In this document: one piece after another, positions 1 through 6,627 of the stretch | How positions within the stretch are numbered: the stretch's first letter is position 1 | How the letters are laid out: each line of letters opens with the position of its first letter | NCBI GenBank assembly: GCA_023715865.1 | Contig: JAMBOW010000002.1 | Location: forward strand, 620,001-684,000 | Direction: 5' to 3' | DNA: 64,000 nucleotides | Source: Neobacillus mesonae | GTDB lineage: Bacteria > Bacillota > Bacilli > Paenibacillales > Paenibacillaceae | The notes under the pieces: generated by a model | Databases searched by the model: none | What the model was told of the DNA's origin: nothing | What the model saw: only the letters and a program-made list of their open reading frames with translations | Translations under genes and position numbers: made by a program

Positions 1-342
1 GAATATGTCGTGGCGGCGATATTTGAGCGCGTATAAGTCGGTATCCACTGAATCAGGAAACGCGAAGTCATCTACGAGTTCGAGCGTTGATTTCCGCCAT
101 TGCTCGTGATTGCGAAACTTGATACGGAAAGCATCGGCGAACTCCGGTGGTATCGCGCAGTAATATTCGATTGATTCCGTTGATAGGCGCGTAATCCACC
201 AGAAGTCCGGCGACGGTTGCGAGAATAAACGGAGCGACCGCGCCTCCTTAACCGAAAACAATTCGTATAGTGAACGCTGAAAATTACGCGATGCTGAATT
301 AAGTACGGAAGAGTGCGGAATAATACGGTAGACGACGCGCAT
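1..342 (-). CDS. N-terminal part of an unrecognised protein, cut by the window edge
   Basis: An open minus-strand frame starts at ATG 342 behind GGAGG with a 7-base spacer and runs off the window with no stop (114 codons seen). It begins MRVVYRIIPHSSVLN and is rich in aromatic and basic residues, with no membrane segment so far. It is the third or later gene of a leftward module whose two preceding genes encode small membrane proteins of pilin-like topology. In conjugation-type operons such a position often holds a larger ATPase or coupling protein, but nothing visible here proves that. Function unknown. Confidence 0.6.
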   Translation of the reverse strand, partial: MRVVYRIIPHSSVLNSASRNFQRSLYELFSVKEARSLRLFSQPSPDFWWITRLSTESIEYYCAIPPEFADAFRIKFRNHEQWRKSTLELVDDFAFPDSVDTDLYALKYRRHDIF

Positions 343-357
343 ACTTTCCCCTCCCTT

Positions 358-666
358 CTATATAAGTACGCGCCAGATAACGCCGACCCAAAACGTTGTA
401 AATAAGCGCCCAATCCACGGGTTCTTATCGCCGACTAGCGGAGACACCATCATGCCGGCAGCACATGTTATGATGCCGAGTGTTATGATCTCCGCTGAGT
501 TAGCGTTAAGGAGCGCGATACCGCTGCGGAACAGTTCGCTGAGAACGGCACCGAAGTCTGAAGCGATGTTACCGAGTGAGTTCGCGATTATGTCAACGAG
601 TTTACCAGCTACGCTATTCTCAACCGGGTTAGTATCCGCAATCATTCCGTTAATTCTTACGATCAT
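358..666 (-). CDS. Small membrane protein of the pilin-like module
   Basis: 102 residues from ATG 666, chosen because GGAGG lies 8 bases upstream; longer upstream starts lack a ribosome site. The N-terminal half (MIVRINGMIADTNPVEN...) is soluble and amphipathic. The second half has one clear membrane segment around residues 57-75 (EIITLGIITCAAGMMVSP) and a second hydrophobic stretch at the C terminus (LFTTFWVGVIWRVLI). It follows the VirB2-like gene by 13 bases and precedes the edge-truncated gene, so the three are probably co-transcribed. It may be a structural partner of a surface or secretion complex; no family recognised. Confidence 0.6.
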   Translation of the reverse strand: MIVRINGMIADTNPVENSVAGKLVDIIANSLGNIASDFGAVLSELFRSGIALLNANSAEIITLGIITCAAGMMVSPLVGDKNPWIGRLFTTFWVGVIWRVLI

Positions 667-679
667 ATCGTCCGCCTCC

Positions 680-1027
680 TCATAACGTCTTAAGCCAATT
701 ACGGATATCGACCGCGTGCCGAATGATGATGTAACCGATGCTTCCGCCCATAATAAACTCAAGTGCCTTCGTACGGTTACCGAACATCCACGTAACTCCG
801 CTAAACGTAATGATACCAACGCAGAGCCAATCCGCCATATTTAGTACGGTGTGAAATACGTTATTCCACGTATCAGCTCCGCCACTTGCAGCGAATACCG
901 TTGCGGGCATTAACGCTAAGTGAACCGTCGAAGCTGCGGTAACTATCGCTTTATAATCGCGTTTATTCTTAGCGACAACATGGCCGGCGGACCACGCATG
1001 CCAATCGAGTACTTCCGTTTTACTCAT
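680..1027 (-). CDS. Pilin-like membrane protein (VirB2/TrbC-like topology)
   Basis: 115 residues. After a basic N-terminal region come a signal-like hydrophobic stretch ending near ATVFAASGG (about residues 30-50), a membrane segment (ADWLCVGIITFSGVTWMF), a short basic loop GNRTKAL, and a second membrane segment (FIMGGSIGYIIIRHAV). A cleavable leader plus two helices joined by a short positive loop is the topology of type IV secretion pilins. That resemblance is architectural, not a sequence match. Start ATG 1027 has an AGGAT site about 9 bases upstream. The gene sits in a leftward module beyond the lysis genes. Confidence 0.55.
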   Translation of the reverse strand: MSKTEVLDWHAWSAGHVVAKNKRDYKAIVTAASTVHLALMPATVFAASGGADTWNNVFHTVLNMADWLCVGIITFSGVTWMFGNRTKALEFIMGGSIGYIIIRHAVDIRNWLKTL

Positions 1028-1088
1028 CGTGTATCAATCCTTTCGATGTCGGTAATAATAACGACAAAACTATCGGGGGAGTGAGCGC

Positions 1089-1154
1089 ATGTATTACGTA
1101 ATCGGATTAATCGTCGGTGGAACTATCGGAGCGATCGTTAATCTTTTCGTTTAG
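1089..1154 (+). CDS. Tiny hydrophobic peptide, DUF3789-like, antisense to a neighbour's 3' end
   Basis: A 21-codon frame starts at ATG 1089 behind GGGGGAG (7-base spacer), is almost wholly hydrophobic (MYYVIGLIVGGTIGAIVNLF), and is followed at once by a hairpin and T-tract. This resembles the short glycine-rich single-helix phage peptides grouped as DUF3789. It lies on the plus strand, opposite the last codons of the gene ending at 1107. Real expression is plausible but unproven. Confidence 0.45.
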   Translation: MYYVIGLIVGGTIGAIVNLFV

Positions 1155-1319
1155 TCGGGGATAAAACCCGGCTTTTTTATTTACCATCGCCGCGTATAAA
1201 ACCGCCTTTACATATCCGCTAAAGTTATTCGCACTCTCCGCCATTACCCACGCTAACAATTCGTTTTGATGCGCGTTATCAACGTTAAAGTTAACGCCCT
1301 TTCTCACGTAGTTACTCAT
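1107..1319 (-). CDS. Small ribbon-helix-helix-like protein (ParR/CopG-like pattern)
   Basis: 70 residues from ATG 1319, GGAGG 8 bases upstream. The N-terminal half follows a ribbon-helix-helix pattern: a short basic beta stretch (RKGVNFNVD) then two helices (NELLAWVMAES and NFSGYVKAVLYAAM). NFS-YVK is common in plasmid centromere-binding and copy-control proteins. The C terminus is charged and probably disordered. It overlaps the previous gene's end by 8 bases. A DNA-binding role (partition or local regulation) is inferred. No ParM-like ATPase is visible in the window. Confidence 0.55.
   Translation of the reverse strand: MSNYVRKGVNFNVDNAHQNELLAWVMAESANNFSGYVKAVLYAAMVNKKAGFYPRLNEKINDRSDSSTDD
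1156..1178 (+). terminator. Short Rho-independent terminator after the tiny plus-strand ORF
   Basis: CGGG and CCCG pair around a 7-base loop (GATAAAA) and are followed by GCTTTTTTAT on the plus strand. The stem is only 4 bp, so the terminator may be weak. It directly follows the TAG of the 21-codon frame, which supports a short plus-strand transcript. Confidence 0.45.
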
Positions 1320-1617
1320 GCGTCTGACCTCCGATGCTGGCGTTTATGTTGCGCGGTAGAACCGATGTACTTTGCGATGTCGACGGCGCAGGTTCCTCCG
1401 TTTTCTTTGCGCGAGATCTGCGCGAACGTTGCGAATTTGATGCGCCAGTTACACGCGACTTTAACTCTGCGGAAAGTATTTCGATTGCCGCTGCGAGCTC
1501 TTCCGTTACCTCATCCGCATCGATAACTTGCTGCGCATAATCAGCGAGTAGCCCTCCGAGAATTGGTTGCGAAACCTCTCCGGCCATTTTCTTAAGTAGC
1601 GTTTTACTCATCGTCAT
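1312..1617 (-). CDS. Hypothetical protein, first gene of the leftward module
   Basis: 101 residues from ATG 1617 (AGGAGG 10 bases upstream). The N-terminal 55 residues are predicted helical and acidic (LLADYAQQVIDADEVTEELA). The tail is a basic then Ser/Thr-rich, probably disordered segment (SQRSRRSRAKKTEEP). No family recognised. It overlaps the RHH-like gene by 8 bases, so the two are translationally coupled. Confidence 0.6.
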   Translation of the reverse strand: MTMSKTLLKKMAGEVSQPILGGLLADYAQQVIDADEVTEELAAAIEILSAELKSRVTGASNSQRSRRSRAKKTEEPAPSTSQSTSVLPRNINASIGGQTHE

Positions 1618-1698
1618 GTTGCGATCGCCTCCTACGTTTTACGTATGTTTGATGTTATGGCGAACCGCTTGACCAAAATTCCTACAGTTCTGAATTAA

Positions 1699-1727
1699 TT
1701 TTCATAGAGTTGTCCACACTTTAATAT
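1699..1727 (+). promoter_or_regulatory. Candidate promoter of the left XRE gene
   Basis: TTTTCA at 1699-1704 and TAATAT at 1722-1727 are separated by 17 bases, a usable sigma-A layout upstream of ATG 1744. The inverted TCCAC/GTGGA pair between about 1712 and 1738 spans the -10 box and ribosome site and could be an autoregulatory operator. Confidence 0.4.
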
Positions 1728-1743
1728 AAAGGAGTGGATAAAC

Positions 1744-1971
1744 ATGGGATTAGGAAAACCGCGAAGTAAACTAGGAGCCTATATTGATGCGCGAGGAATT
1801 AAACAGAAGGAACTTGAAGAGTGGACGGGTTTGAACCGTAATGAGATAAGTAAGCTATGCGCCGGGAATGGGCGTGAGGTTAATCCGTATCCGAACACGA
1901 TGATCAAGGTAATCAGCGCGCTTAGAAAACGGGGACATGACGTTCAGGCAGCGGACTTTTGGACGCTATAA
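1744..1971 (+). CDS. XRE-type helix-turn-helix regulator of the left module
   Basis: 75 residues with one Cro/CI-type helix-turn-helix: LGAYIDARGIKQKELEEWTG followed by the recognition helix NRNEISKLCAG. The C-terminal part (MIKVISALRKRGHDVQAADF) completes the five-helix fold. RBS AAGGAG precedes ATG 1744. It is transcribed away from the leftward module, with about 125 bp between the divergent starts. It probably controls that module, separately from the CI-like repressor at 52.1 kb. Confidence 0.8.
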   Translation: MGLGKPRSKLGAYIDARGIKQKELEEWTGLNRNEISKLCAGNGREVNPYPNTMIKVISALRKRGHDVQAADFWTL

Positions 1972-1977
1972 ACGACG

Positions 1978-2010
1978 AAAAGGGAGCCACCCGTTTCCAG
2001 GCCGCTCCCT
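1978..2010 (-). terminator. Rho-independent terminator at the end of the lysis operon
   Basis: AGGGAGC (1981-1987) pairs with GCTCCCT (2004-2010). On the minus strand the hairpin is followed by TTTTCG. It lies after the DUF4352-like gene and before the convergent XRE gene, and separates lysis transcription from the left module. Confidence 0.5.
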
Positions 2011-2064
2011 AGCGCAATCGCGTAGGCGATCGCTTTACCCCAGCGTATGCACGCGGGCTTGTAT

Positions 2065-2568
2065 TTATTGCGTGTCCTCAAGATAAATTCTCGCAGACTC
2101 TCCGCCACCGAACGGATTATCGCGGACAACTATGCGGAGATTATCGGACGTTTTCGGTATTTCGAACGTTACGGTACCGGACTGCGTCAGCCCCGGATTT
2201 AGTCCGCCACTGATAATCGTGTTCGACGCGTCAGTGAACGTATTCAATCCGTCAGTCAATTCGATTAGTGACGTATATACCGTAATCGGGTTGCGTGTTT
2301 CATTCGAGACACTTCCGTTAATGGCTACGATTTTACTATCGCTACCTTCCGTTACTTTAAAATCGCTGAACGTGAACGTGTATTCTCCGACCGTTACGGT
2401 ATCGCCTAGCGTATACTTTTGTACTGGTGGCGGCGCGTTAGATGATGTCATCGTTGGGCTACTATTATCAGCGGCTAATCTTACCGCGATTAGAACTACG
2501 ATTGCTAGAACGACTGCTACGATTATGTATAACTTCTTACGTGGGATTCCGCGTGAACTATTTTCCAT
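2065..2568 (-). CDS. Membrane-anchored DUF4352-like exported protein
   Basis: 167 residues from ATG 2568 (GGAGG 9 bases upstream; the longer in-frame extension is not supported). A basic N terminus (GIPRKK) leads into one membrane helix (LYIIVAVVLAIVVLIAV, about 13-30). A low-complexity linker then leads to a roughly 115-residue beta-rich domain (YTLGDTVTVGEYTFTFSDF ... FEIPKTSDNLRIVV) typical of DUF4352 extracellular Ig-like domains. It lies after holin and amidase and has its own upstream palindrome. This suggests a lysogenic conversion or superinfection-exclusion gene, but that role is inference. Confidence 0.7.
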   Translation of the reverse strand: MENSSRGIPRKKLYIIVAVVLAIVVLIAVRLAADNSSPTMTSSNAPPPVQKYTLGDTVTVGEYTFTFSDFKVTEGSDSKIVAINGSVSNETRNPITVYTSLIELTDGLNTFTDASNTIISGGLNPGLTQSGTVTFEIPKTSDNLRIVVRDNPFGGGESARIYLEDTQ

Positions 2569-2596
2569 ATGTATGACCCTCCGTAAACAGAAATAG

Positions 2597-2648
2597 GACC
2601 TATTACCGTAAGTATACGTTATACATCGGCAATAGGTCACGTAAATTT
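2597..2648. promoter_or_regulatory. Long inverted repeat upstream of the DUF4352-like gene
   Basis: GACCTATTACCG (2597-2608) and CGGCAATAGGTC (2637-2648) are complementary at 11 of 12 positions. They flank a shorter palindrome, GTATACGTTATAC. There is no U-tract on either side, so a regulator-binding site or attenuator is more likely than a simple terminator. It separates the holin gene from the DUF4352-like gene. Confidence 0.45.
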
Positions 2649-2661
2649 AACAATTATTCTA

Positions 2662-2844
2662 TTATTTGTTCGCGCTTTTTCCGAACGTACTATAAATACC
2701 AAAACCTAAAAGAGAGAAAGTAATAAGGTCAACGCCGAGTTGCCACATTCCCATTTCTGGTGCGACTCCGCTCTTCTCAAGAATTTGATAAACGAAACTG
2801 ACAATCGCCGCCACAAACACCGGATTCTTAATACGATCTTTCAT
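2662..2844 (-). CDS. Holin, phi-LC3/phage_holin_1 type
   Basis: 60 residues with the short family layout: basic start KDRIKNPVF, membrane helix VAAIVSFVYQIL, an acidic loop with APEMGMWQLG, and a second helix VDLITFSLLGFGIYS, with a basic tail. Such holins form membrane holes that release the endolysin at the end of the lytic cycle. The gene follows the amidase by 3 bases. Confidence 0.8.
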   Translation of the reverse strand: MKDRIKNPVFVAAIVSFVYQILEKSGVAPEMGMWQLGVDLITFSLLGFGIYSTFGKSANK

Positions 2845-2847
2845 CGT

Positions 2848-3600
2848 TTAATTTCCACCTTTCGTCGTAATAGTCGCTGTCTTCGTTTTGTTATCCCACG
2901 CGATTCCGGACCCGTAATACTCCGCAACTTCGCGCAAAGGTACGTAAACTGTGCCGTCAATTAATACGCCATCTTTCGCTTTCTTCGTGTCGATGACCAC
3001 GTTTGCTTTATCTACGCGCACATCTTCCGCCTCCCTAACTCGCGCTTTTAGTCCGTAGACTTCAACGATACCGGCAACGATTGCCTCAGCACATTTACGG
3101 CGGTAAGCGTCCGTTTTAAGTAACGTAGCCTCTTCGCGATTATCCATAAATCCGCACTCAACGAGAATCGCCGGCATCTTCGTTTCGCGTACCATGTGTA
3201 GGTCGCCCGTTTTAACTCCACGATTTCTCCGCCCTGTTTTCGTAACGAGCTGCGCCTGCACGGCGGTCGCGAGTTTAACAGATGCGGTCGATTTCGTAGA
3301 GTAAACGAATGTCTCGATACCTTCCGCGGTTCCCCACGTTCCAGCCGCTGCATTCGCGTGAATCGATACAAGAATATCTGCGCCCCACGTATTGGCGTTT
3401 TTAGTCCGCGTGCTAAGCGGAACATCCGTTTTACCCGTTACGTCGTGCGTAAATTTCGTTTCGACTCCGTCATAGGCCGCGAGCATCTGCGCAACGTAAT
3501 TCGCAACAACCGAGTTAAACTCCCATTCGCGCATCGATCCGTCGGGGCATCGTTTGCCGAACGTGTTATATCCGTGGCCTCCGTCAATAACGATTTTCAT
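2848..3600 (-). CDS. Endolysin: N-acetylmuramoyl-L-alanine amidase (Amidase_3) with a copper-amine-oxidase-like C-terminal domain
   Basis: 250 residues. The N-terminal amidase_3 domain (about 1-175) carries the zinc-site pattern: DGGHG at the start (His9), an acidic residue in REWEFN, SIHANA, and the catalytic Glu in ILVECGFMDN. It cleaves the bond between muramic acid and L-alanine in peptidoglycan. The last 50 residues (GVLIDGTVYVPLREVAEYYG ... WDNKTKTATITT) match the copper amine oxidase N1-like repeat, a wall-associated module common in Paenibacillus. There is no signal peptide, as expected for a holin-released endolysin. It overlaps the BhlA-like gene by 4 bases. Confidence 0.9.
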   Translation of the reverse strand: MKIVIDGGHGYNTFGKRCPDGSMREWEFNSVVANYVAQMLAAYDGVETKFTHDVTGKTDVPLSTRTKNANTWGADILVSIHANAAAGTWGTAEGIETFVYSTKSTASVKLATAVQAQLVTKTGRRNRGVKTGDLHMVRETKMPAILVECGFMDNREEATLLKTDAYRRKCAEAIVAGIVEVYGLKARVREAEDVRVDKANVVIDTKKAKDGVLIDGTVYVPLREVAEYYGSGIAWDNKTKTATITTKGGN

Positions 3601-3914
3601 CGCGTATCCTCCTTTCCACGTACAACCGATTTAATTTCGTGAACATCAAGCGCCAAACTTTCGTATTGGCCTGCGAGTGTTTCAAAGCGTGCCGTTAAGT
3701 CTTCCGCGAGCGTCATCAAGCGGTCCTCGCGATTTTTTGCTTCGTCTTGGATGCGGACTTCACGTTCACGGGCCTCCGTTTGTATGCGTTCTTCGCGCGC
3801 CTTCGCCTCGTCTGACATGCGGCGTGCTTCGCGTAGTTGATACAAAAAGAGCGCGACAAAAAGGACGGCAAAAATACCGTCCTTAAGCGCTGCGTTTATG
3901 AGCGCGGTATCCAT
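3597..3914 (-). CDS. BhlA/UviB-like holin-associated membrane protein
   Basis: 105 residues from ATG 3914 (GGAGG 8 bases upstream; a GTG at 3923 overlaps the ribosome site). One N-terminal membrane helix (DGIFAVLFVALFLYQL) follows MDTALINAALK, then a long charged coiled coil (EERIQTEAREREVRIQDEAK). This is the BhlA/UviB layout, small membrane proteins in Bacillales lysis cassettes. It probably helps permeabilise the membrane. Confidence 0.75.
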   Translation of the reverse strand: MDTALINAALKDGIFAVLFVALFLYQLREARRMSDEAKAREERIQTEAREREVRIQDEAKNREDRLMTLAEDLTARFETLAGQYESLALDVHEIKSVVRGKEDTR

Positions 3915-3932
3915 CGTATTCACCTCCGAAAA

Positions 3933-4043
3933 TTAAGCCGCGAGTGCGGATTCAACGTCAGAACGTAAAGAGACCGGAACACTGTCGAGCTCGCGGCGTC
4001 CGGCCTTAATTAGCGTTACGTATACGTTTATCATCGGATTCAT
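3933..4043 (-). CDS. CD1375-like small phage protein
   Basis: 36 residues from ATG 4043 with GGAGG 9 bases upstream; it overlaps the preceding gene by 4 bases (ATGA). The pattern MINVYVTLIKAGRRELDSVP ... LRSDV matches the tiny CD1375-type proteins found after the tail fibre genes of Firmicutes phages. Function unknown. Confidence 0.65.
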   Translation of the reverse strand: MNPMINVYVTLIKAGRRELDSVPVSLRSDVESALAA

Positions 4044-4432
4044 GCGGACTCACCTCCGGCTTTTAACTCGGCGAGTTGCGTCTGTACATCGAGAAGCTGT
4101 TCGAACACGGAAGCGACGGCATCGAGCGCGGTTAACGTCTGTTCGGTGAGGAGCGCGTTTTCGGCTTTCAGGCGCTCGCTCTCGTCCTGCAGCAATTCGA
4201 GCGGTGTTTTTGGAATAGGTTCATACTCGAAAAACACCACATTCGTTTCAGTGTTATAGTGTGCTACTCCGTAAAACCCCTCTCTATATTCAGGTTCCGG
4301 CATACTTTCAATAACAAAACCTTGTTTAATCGCTTCAGGATTCGCTTTCTCAAGCTCCTCTGCATCATAATGCGTAAAGACTACCCTAAATTTTGTATCA
4401 GATACTTTCTCTCCAGATATAAAAATACTCAT
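4040..4432 (-). CDS. XkdW-like tail-region protein
   Basis: 130 residues. The first 75 form a beta-rich part with KFRVVFTHYDAEELEKANPE and FYGVAHYNTETNVVFFEYEP; the rest is a helical, probably trimeric coiled coil (LLQDESERLKAENALLTEQT ... LAELKAG). Proteins of this shape follow the tail fibre gene in PBSX-like phages. It may be a fibre assembly or accessory protein. Confidence 0.55.
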   Translation of the reverse strand: MSIFISGEKVSDTKFRVVFTHYDAEELEKANPEAIKQGFVIESMPEPEYREGFYGVAHYNTETNVVFFEYEPIPKTPLELLQDESERLKAENALLTEQTLTALDAVASVFEQLLDVQTQLAELKAGGESA

Positions 4433-4447
4433 GCATTTCAGCGCCCC

Positions 4448-6055
4448 TTATTTCAAGGTTAATTGTTGCGTATACCTTTTTACGGTTGTATCTCTGTGAT
4501 GATACGCAAATTCGATTTCGTTTGTGTTTCTGTCCGTGTTCACTTCAACAGCAAGCCCCATTCTCGTTTCTATCCAAGTTGTTGAGGCGGAAGTGGCGTA
4601 GTCAAGAATTCTCCAAATAGTTTGGAACATACCTGTAGTAAGATATAGCGAATTATACTTCGTGACCTCTGTTATAAGCACCGTATTGCTCGTTTGGCTA
4701 TCTCTTGTGCTCACTTGTGACCTGTGCATGATGTAAAGATTTCCGTCTGCATCAACGTCAAAGCTTTGTATCCTTCTTTCATCTGTTCCTGCCATAGAAG
4801 TTAACGGCGGCGATATGATAGAAGTAGCGTTTGTTCTGTAAATAGTCAACTTTGTGTTTGGATAAGTTGATTTGAAATAGATATATCCGTACTTATCGAA
4901 TTTTATTTCTCCATAGTTATTTACACGAGCATCAGAAGCAACTGTAACTGGTTCGCCTAATTGGACACCGTTTTTGCTATACATGTAAATTCTTGTGGTT
5001 GTATCAACTGAACCGCCGAAGGTTACGACCGCTATCCTCCCGTCAACTGGATGAACTGCAACTGACTCATTCATGAAGTAAGTTCCTGCTATTGGGGCAG
5101 GTTTTGACCAAAGTACAACCCCGTTACGGTCCAACTTATACAGATAATTACTAGATGCCAGAACAATGTTTCCTTCCAAGCCTGAAAAAACACCTTCAAA
5201 ACCTGAATTGTCTGACGAAGGCAACCCTGAACCCCAATCGTCTTCTTCTGTAAGTGTGTTGACATCGAATCTGCCTGGCCTCGTCGTACCTGATATTCGA
5301 TAATAAGCATACCCATGCACTGGATCGTATCCGCATACGCTGCCACCACTCAAACCTATGCGCCTGTATAATTGAACCATGCCGACCAAGTTAAAAACTT
5401 GAAAACCATTGTAATTAAAAACTATGACCTTCTCCCTTTTTCGGTCTATATATATCCCGGAACCCGAACTTACCTGAGGATAGGACCCACCAGCTAAATT
5501 ATATTCGGTAACAACTGGCGGAGGAGGAACCGGGTTCAGGTCTTGAACCCCTAGAATCGACCCACTCCCCTTAAGTGTATTGACCCCTGCGACCAACTCG
5601 GGAAATGTGGCGACACTTCCGGCTTTAGAGACTGAGCCGCCTTTGCCCTTGATGATTGTCTCAATACTGCCCTTACCATCAACGACAGATTGCTTTAAAC
5701 TACTGTAGGTACCGCCATCAGCAAACGTTAGTTCACCTTGTACTGCCAACGCCCCAGAGATAGTTCCTCCGGTTCTAGGTAAACTCGCATTCTTCGCGTT
5801 CGTCTCAGCCGTATTAGCCTTTGTCTGCGCTCCCGTCGGCGTCTCCTTACTCGCCGCTAGTTCATACGCGCGTCTCACTGCGTCCGCTGATCCCGGTTTG
5901 GTTTTATCCGTGCTCGTCACGCTATCGATAACCTCGACGTCATGTTCCGCAAGTGCCGTATCGACCGCAGTAGCCAGCGCGTTCATATCACGTTTAACGT
6001 CATTCGTAGTATTATCGCCGATTAACGGTAATCCGAAATTTGGCGTTACTGCCAT
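4448..6055 (-). CDS. Tail fibre / receptor-binding protein with a beta-propeller-like C-terminal region
   Basis: 535 residues. The N terminus (MAVTPNFGLPLIGDNTTNDV) is a PBSX-like fibre attachment segment, followed by a helical stalk to about residue 100. The rest contains repeated blades such as VVLWSKPAPIAGTYF, AVHPVDGRIAVVTFGG and SFDVDADGNLYIMHRS, suggesting a beta-propeller that binds the cell surface. The DNA from about 4448 to 5560 is clearly more AT-rich than its neighbours, a sign of receptor-module exchange. It abuts the DUF2313-like gene. Confidence 0.75.
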   Translation of the reverse strand: MAVTPNFGLPLIGDNTTNDVKRDMNALATAVDTALAEHDVEVIDSVTSTDKTKPGSADAVRRAYELAASKETPTGAQTKANTAETNAKNASLPRTGGTISGALAVQGELTFADGGTYSSLKQSVVDGKGSIETIIKGKGGSVSKAGSVATFPELVAGVNTLKGSGSILGVQDLNPVPPPPVVTEYNLAGGSYPQVSSGSGIYIDRKREKVIVFNYNGFQVFNLVGMVQLYRRIGLSGGSVCGYDPVHGYAYYRISGTTRPGRFDVNTLTEEDDWGSGLPSSDNSGFEGVFSGLEGNIVLASSNYLYKLDRNGVVLWSKPAPIAGTYFMNESVAVHPVDGRIAVVTFGGSVDTTTRIYMYSKNGVQLGEPVTVASDARVNNYGEIKFDKYGYIYFKSTYPNTKLTIYRTNATSIISPPLTSMAGTDERRIQSFDVDADGNLYIMHRSQVSTRDSQTSNTVLITEVTKYNSLYLTTGMFQTIWRILDYATSASTTWIETRMGLAVEVNTDRNTNEIEFAYHHRDTTVKRYTQQLTLK

Positions 6056-6627
6056 TACCCAATCCCTCCGTTCAGTATTTCCTCGTATGTTAATCCGGTC
6101 GCTGCGATCTGCTCATACGTCATTCGCGTCGCTTTCATCTCGCCGTACGTATAAAACTTAAACTTATACGCGACATCCAAGTGCGCCGGTATAATGTTGC
6201 GCAATTCCCGTTGAAGCTCGTCAAGCTGCGCCGGCACTCCGTACTCACCAACGAACTCAACCTTAATTGTATACGCGGGCACATCCGCAGTAACCGCGAC
6301 GTTACCGTTCGAATACGCACGCGCCACACTCTCGATGAGTTCCGCCGTAACCGTACCGACTCCGCGCATTTTACCGAGGATAACTTCGCGCCGCTGTTCG
6401 TATGTTTGCGTTGTGCTCGGCGTAATTCCGAATATCGCTTCCCATCGCGCTAGTCCCCACGTTGCAGTTTCGATAAAGAATTGCGCAAGCACGTCGTAAA
6501 TGTCCGCGTTAATCTTCGCAAGTTGCTCCGCTTCCCGATCGAGTATGTTGACCGCAATCTTCGAATCCTCATAATAACGCGGAACCGAATCGTGCATATC
6601 GCGTTTAATCTCGTTTAGAGTCGCCAT
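6055..6627 (-). CDS. DUF2313/YmfQ-like baseplate protein
   Basis: 190 residues, overlapping its neighbours by one base each side. Motifs typical of YmfQ/DUF2313: an N-terminal helical half (AVNILDREAEQLAKINADIY), WGLARWEAIFGI, then a beta part (IKVEFVGEYGVP ... HLDVAYKFKFYTYGEM). The C terminus repeats a short unit (MTYEQIAATGLTYEEILNGG). In Mu/PBSX-like phages this gene lies between gpJ and the tail fibre and forms part of the baseplate edge. Confidence 0.75.
   Translation of the reverse strand: MATLNEIKRDMHDSVPRYYEDSKIAVNILDREAEQLAKINADIYDVLAQFFIETATWGLARWEAIFGITPSTTQTYEQRREVILGKMRGVGTVTAELIESVARAYSNGNVAVTADVPAYTIKVEFVGEYGVPAQLDELQRELRNIIPAHLDVAYKFKFYTYGEMKATRMTYEQIAATGLTYEEILNGGIG

Noticed and set aside
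72..413. A 113-codon minus-strand frame rich in Arg and Ser
   Set aside because: It is a shadow frame of the genuine gene 1-342, with biased composition and no ribosome site.
1687..1740. A fifth copy of the P1-P4 motif (AAAGTGTGGACA ... CTGTAGG) on the minus strand
   Set aside because: The second box differs and the spacing is about 10 bases longer, so the match is probably chance.
1944..2129. A 61-codon minus-strand frame beyond the DUF4352-like gene
   Set aside because: It overlaps a terminator and the end of two genes and has no ribosome site.
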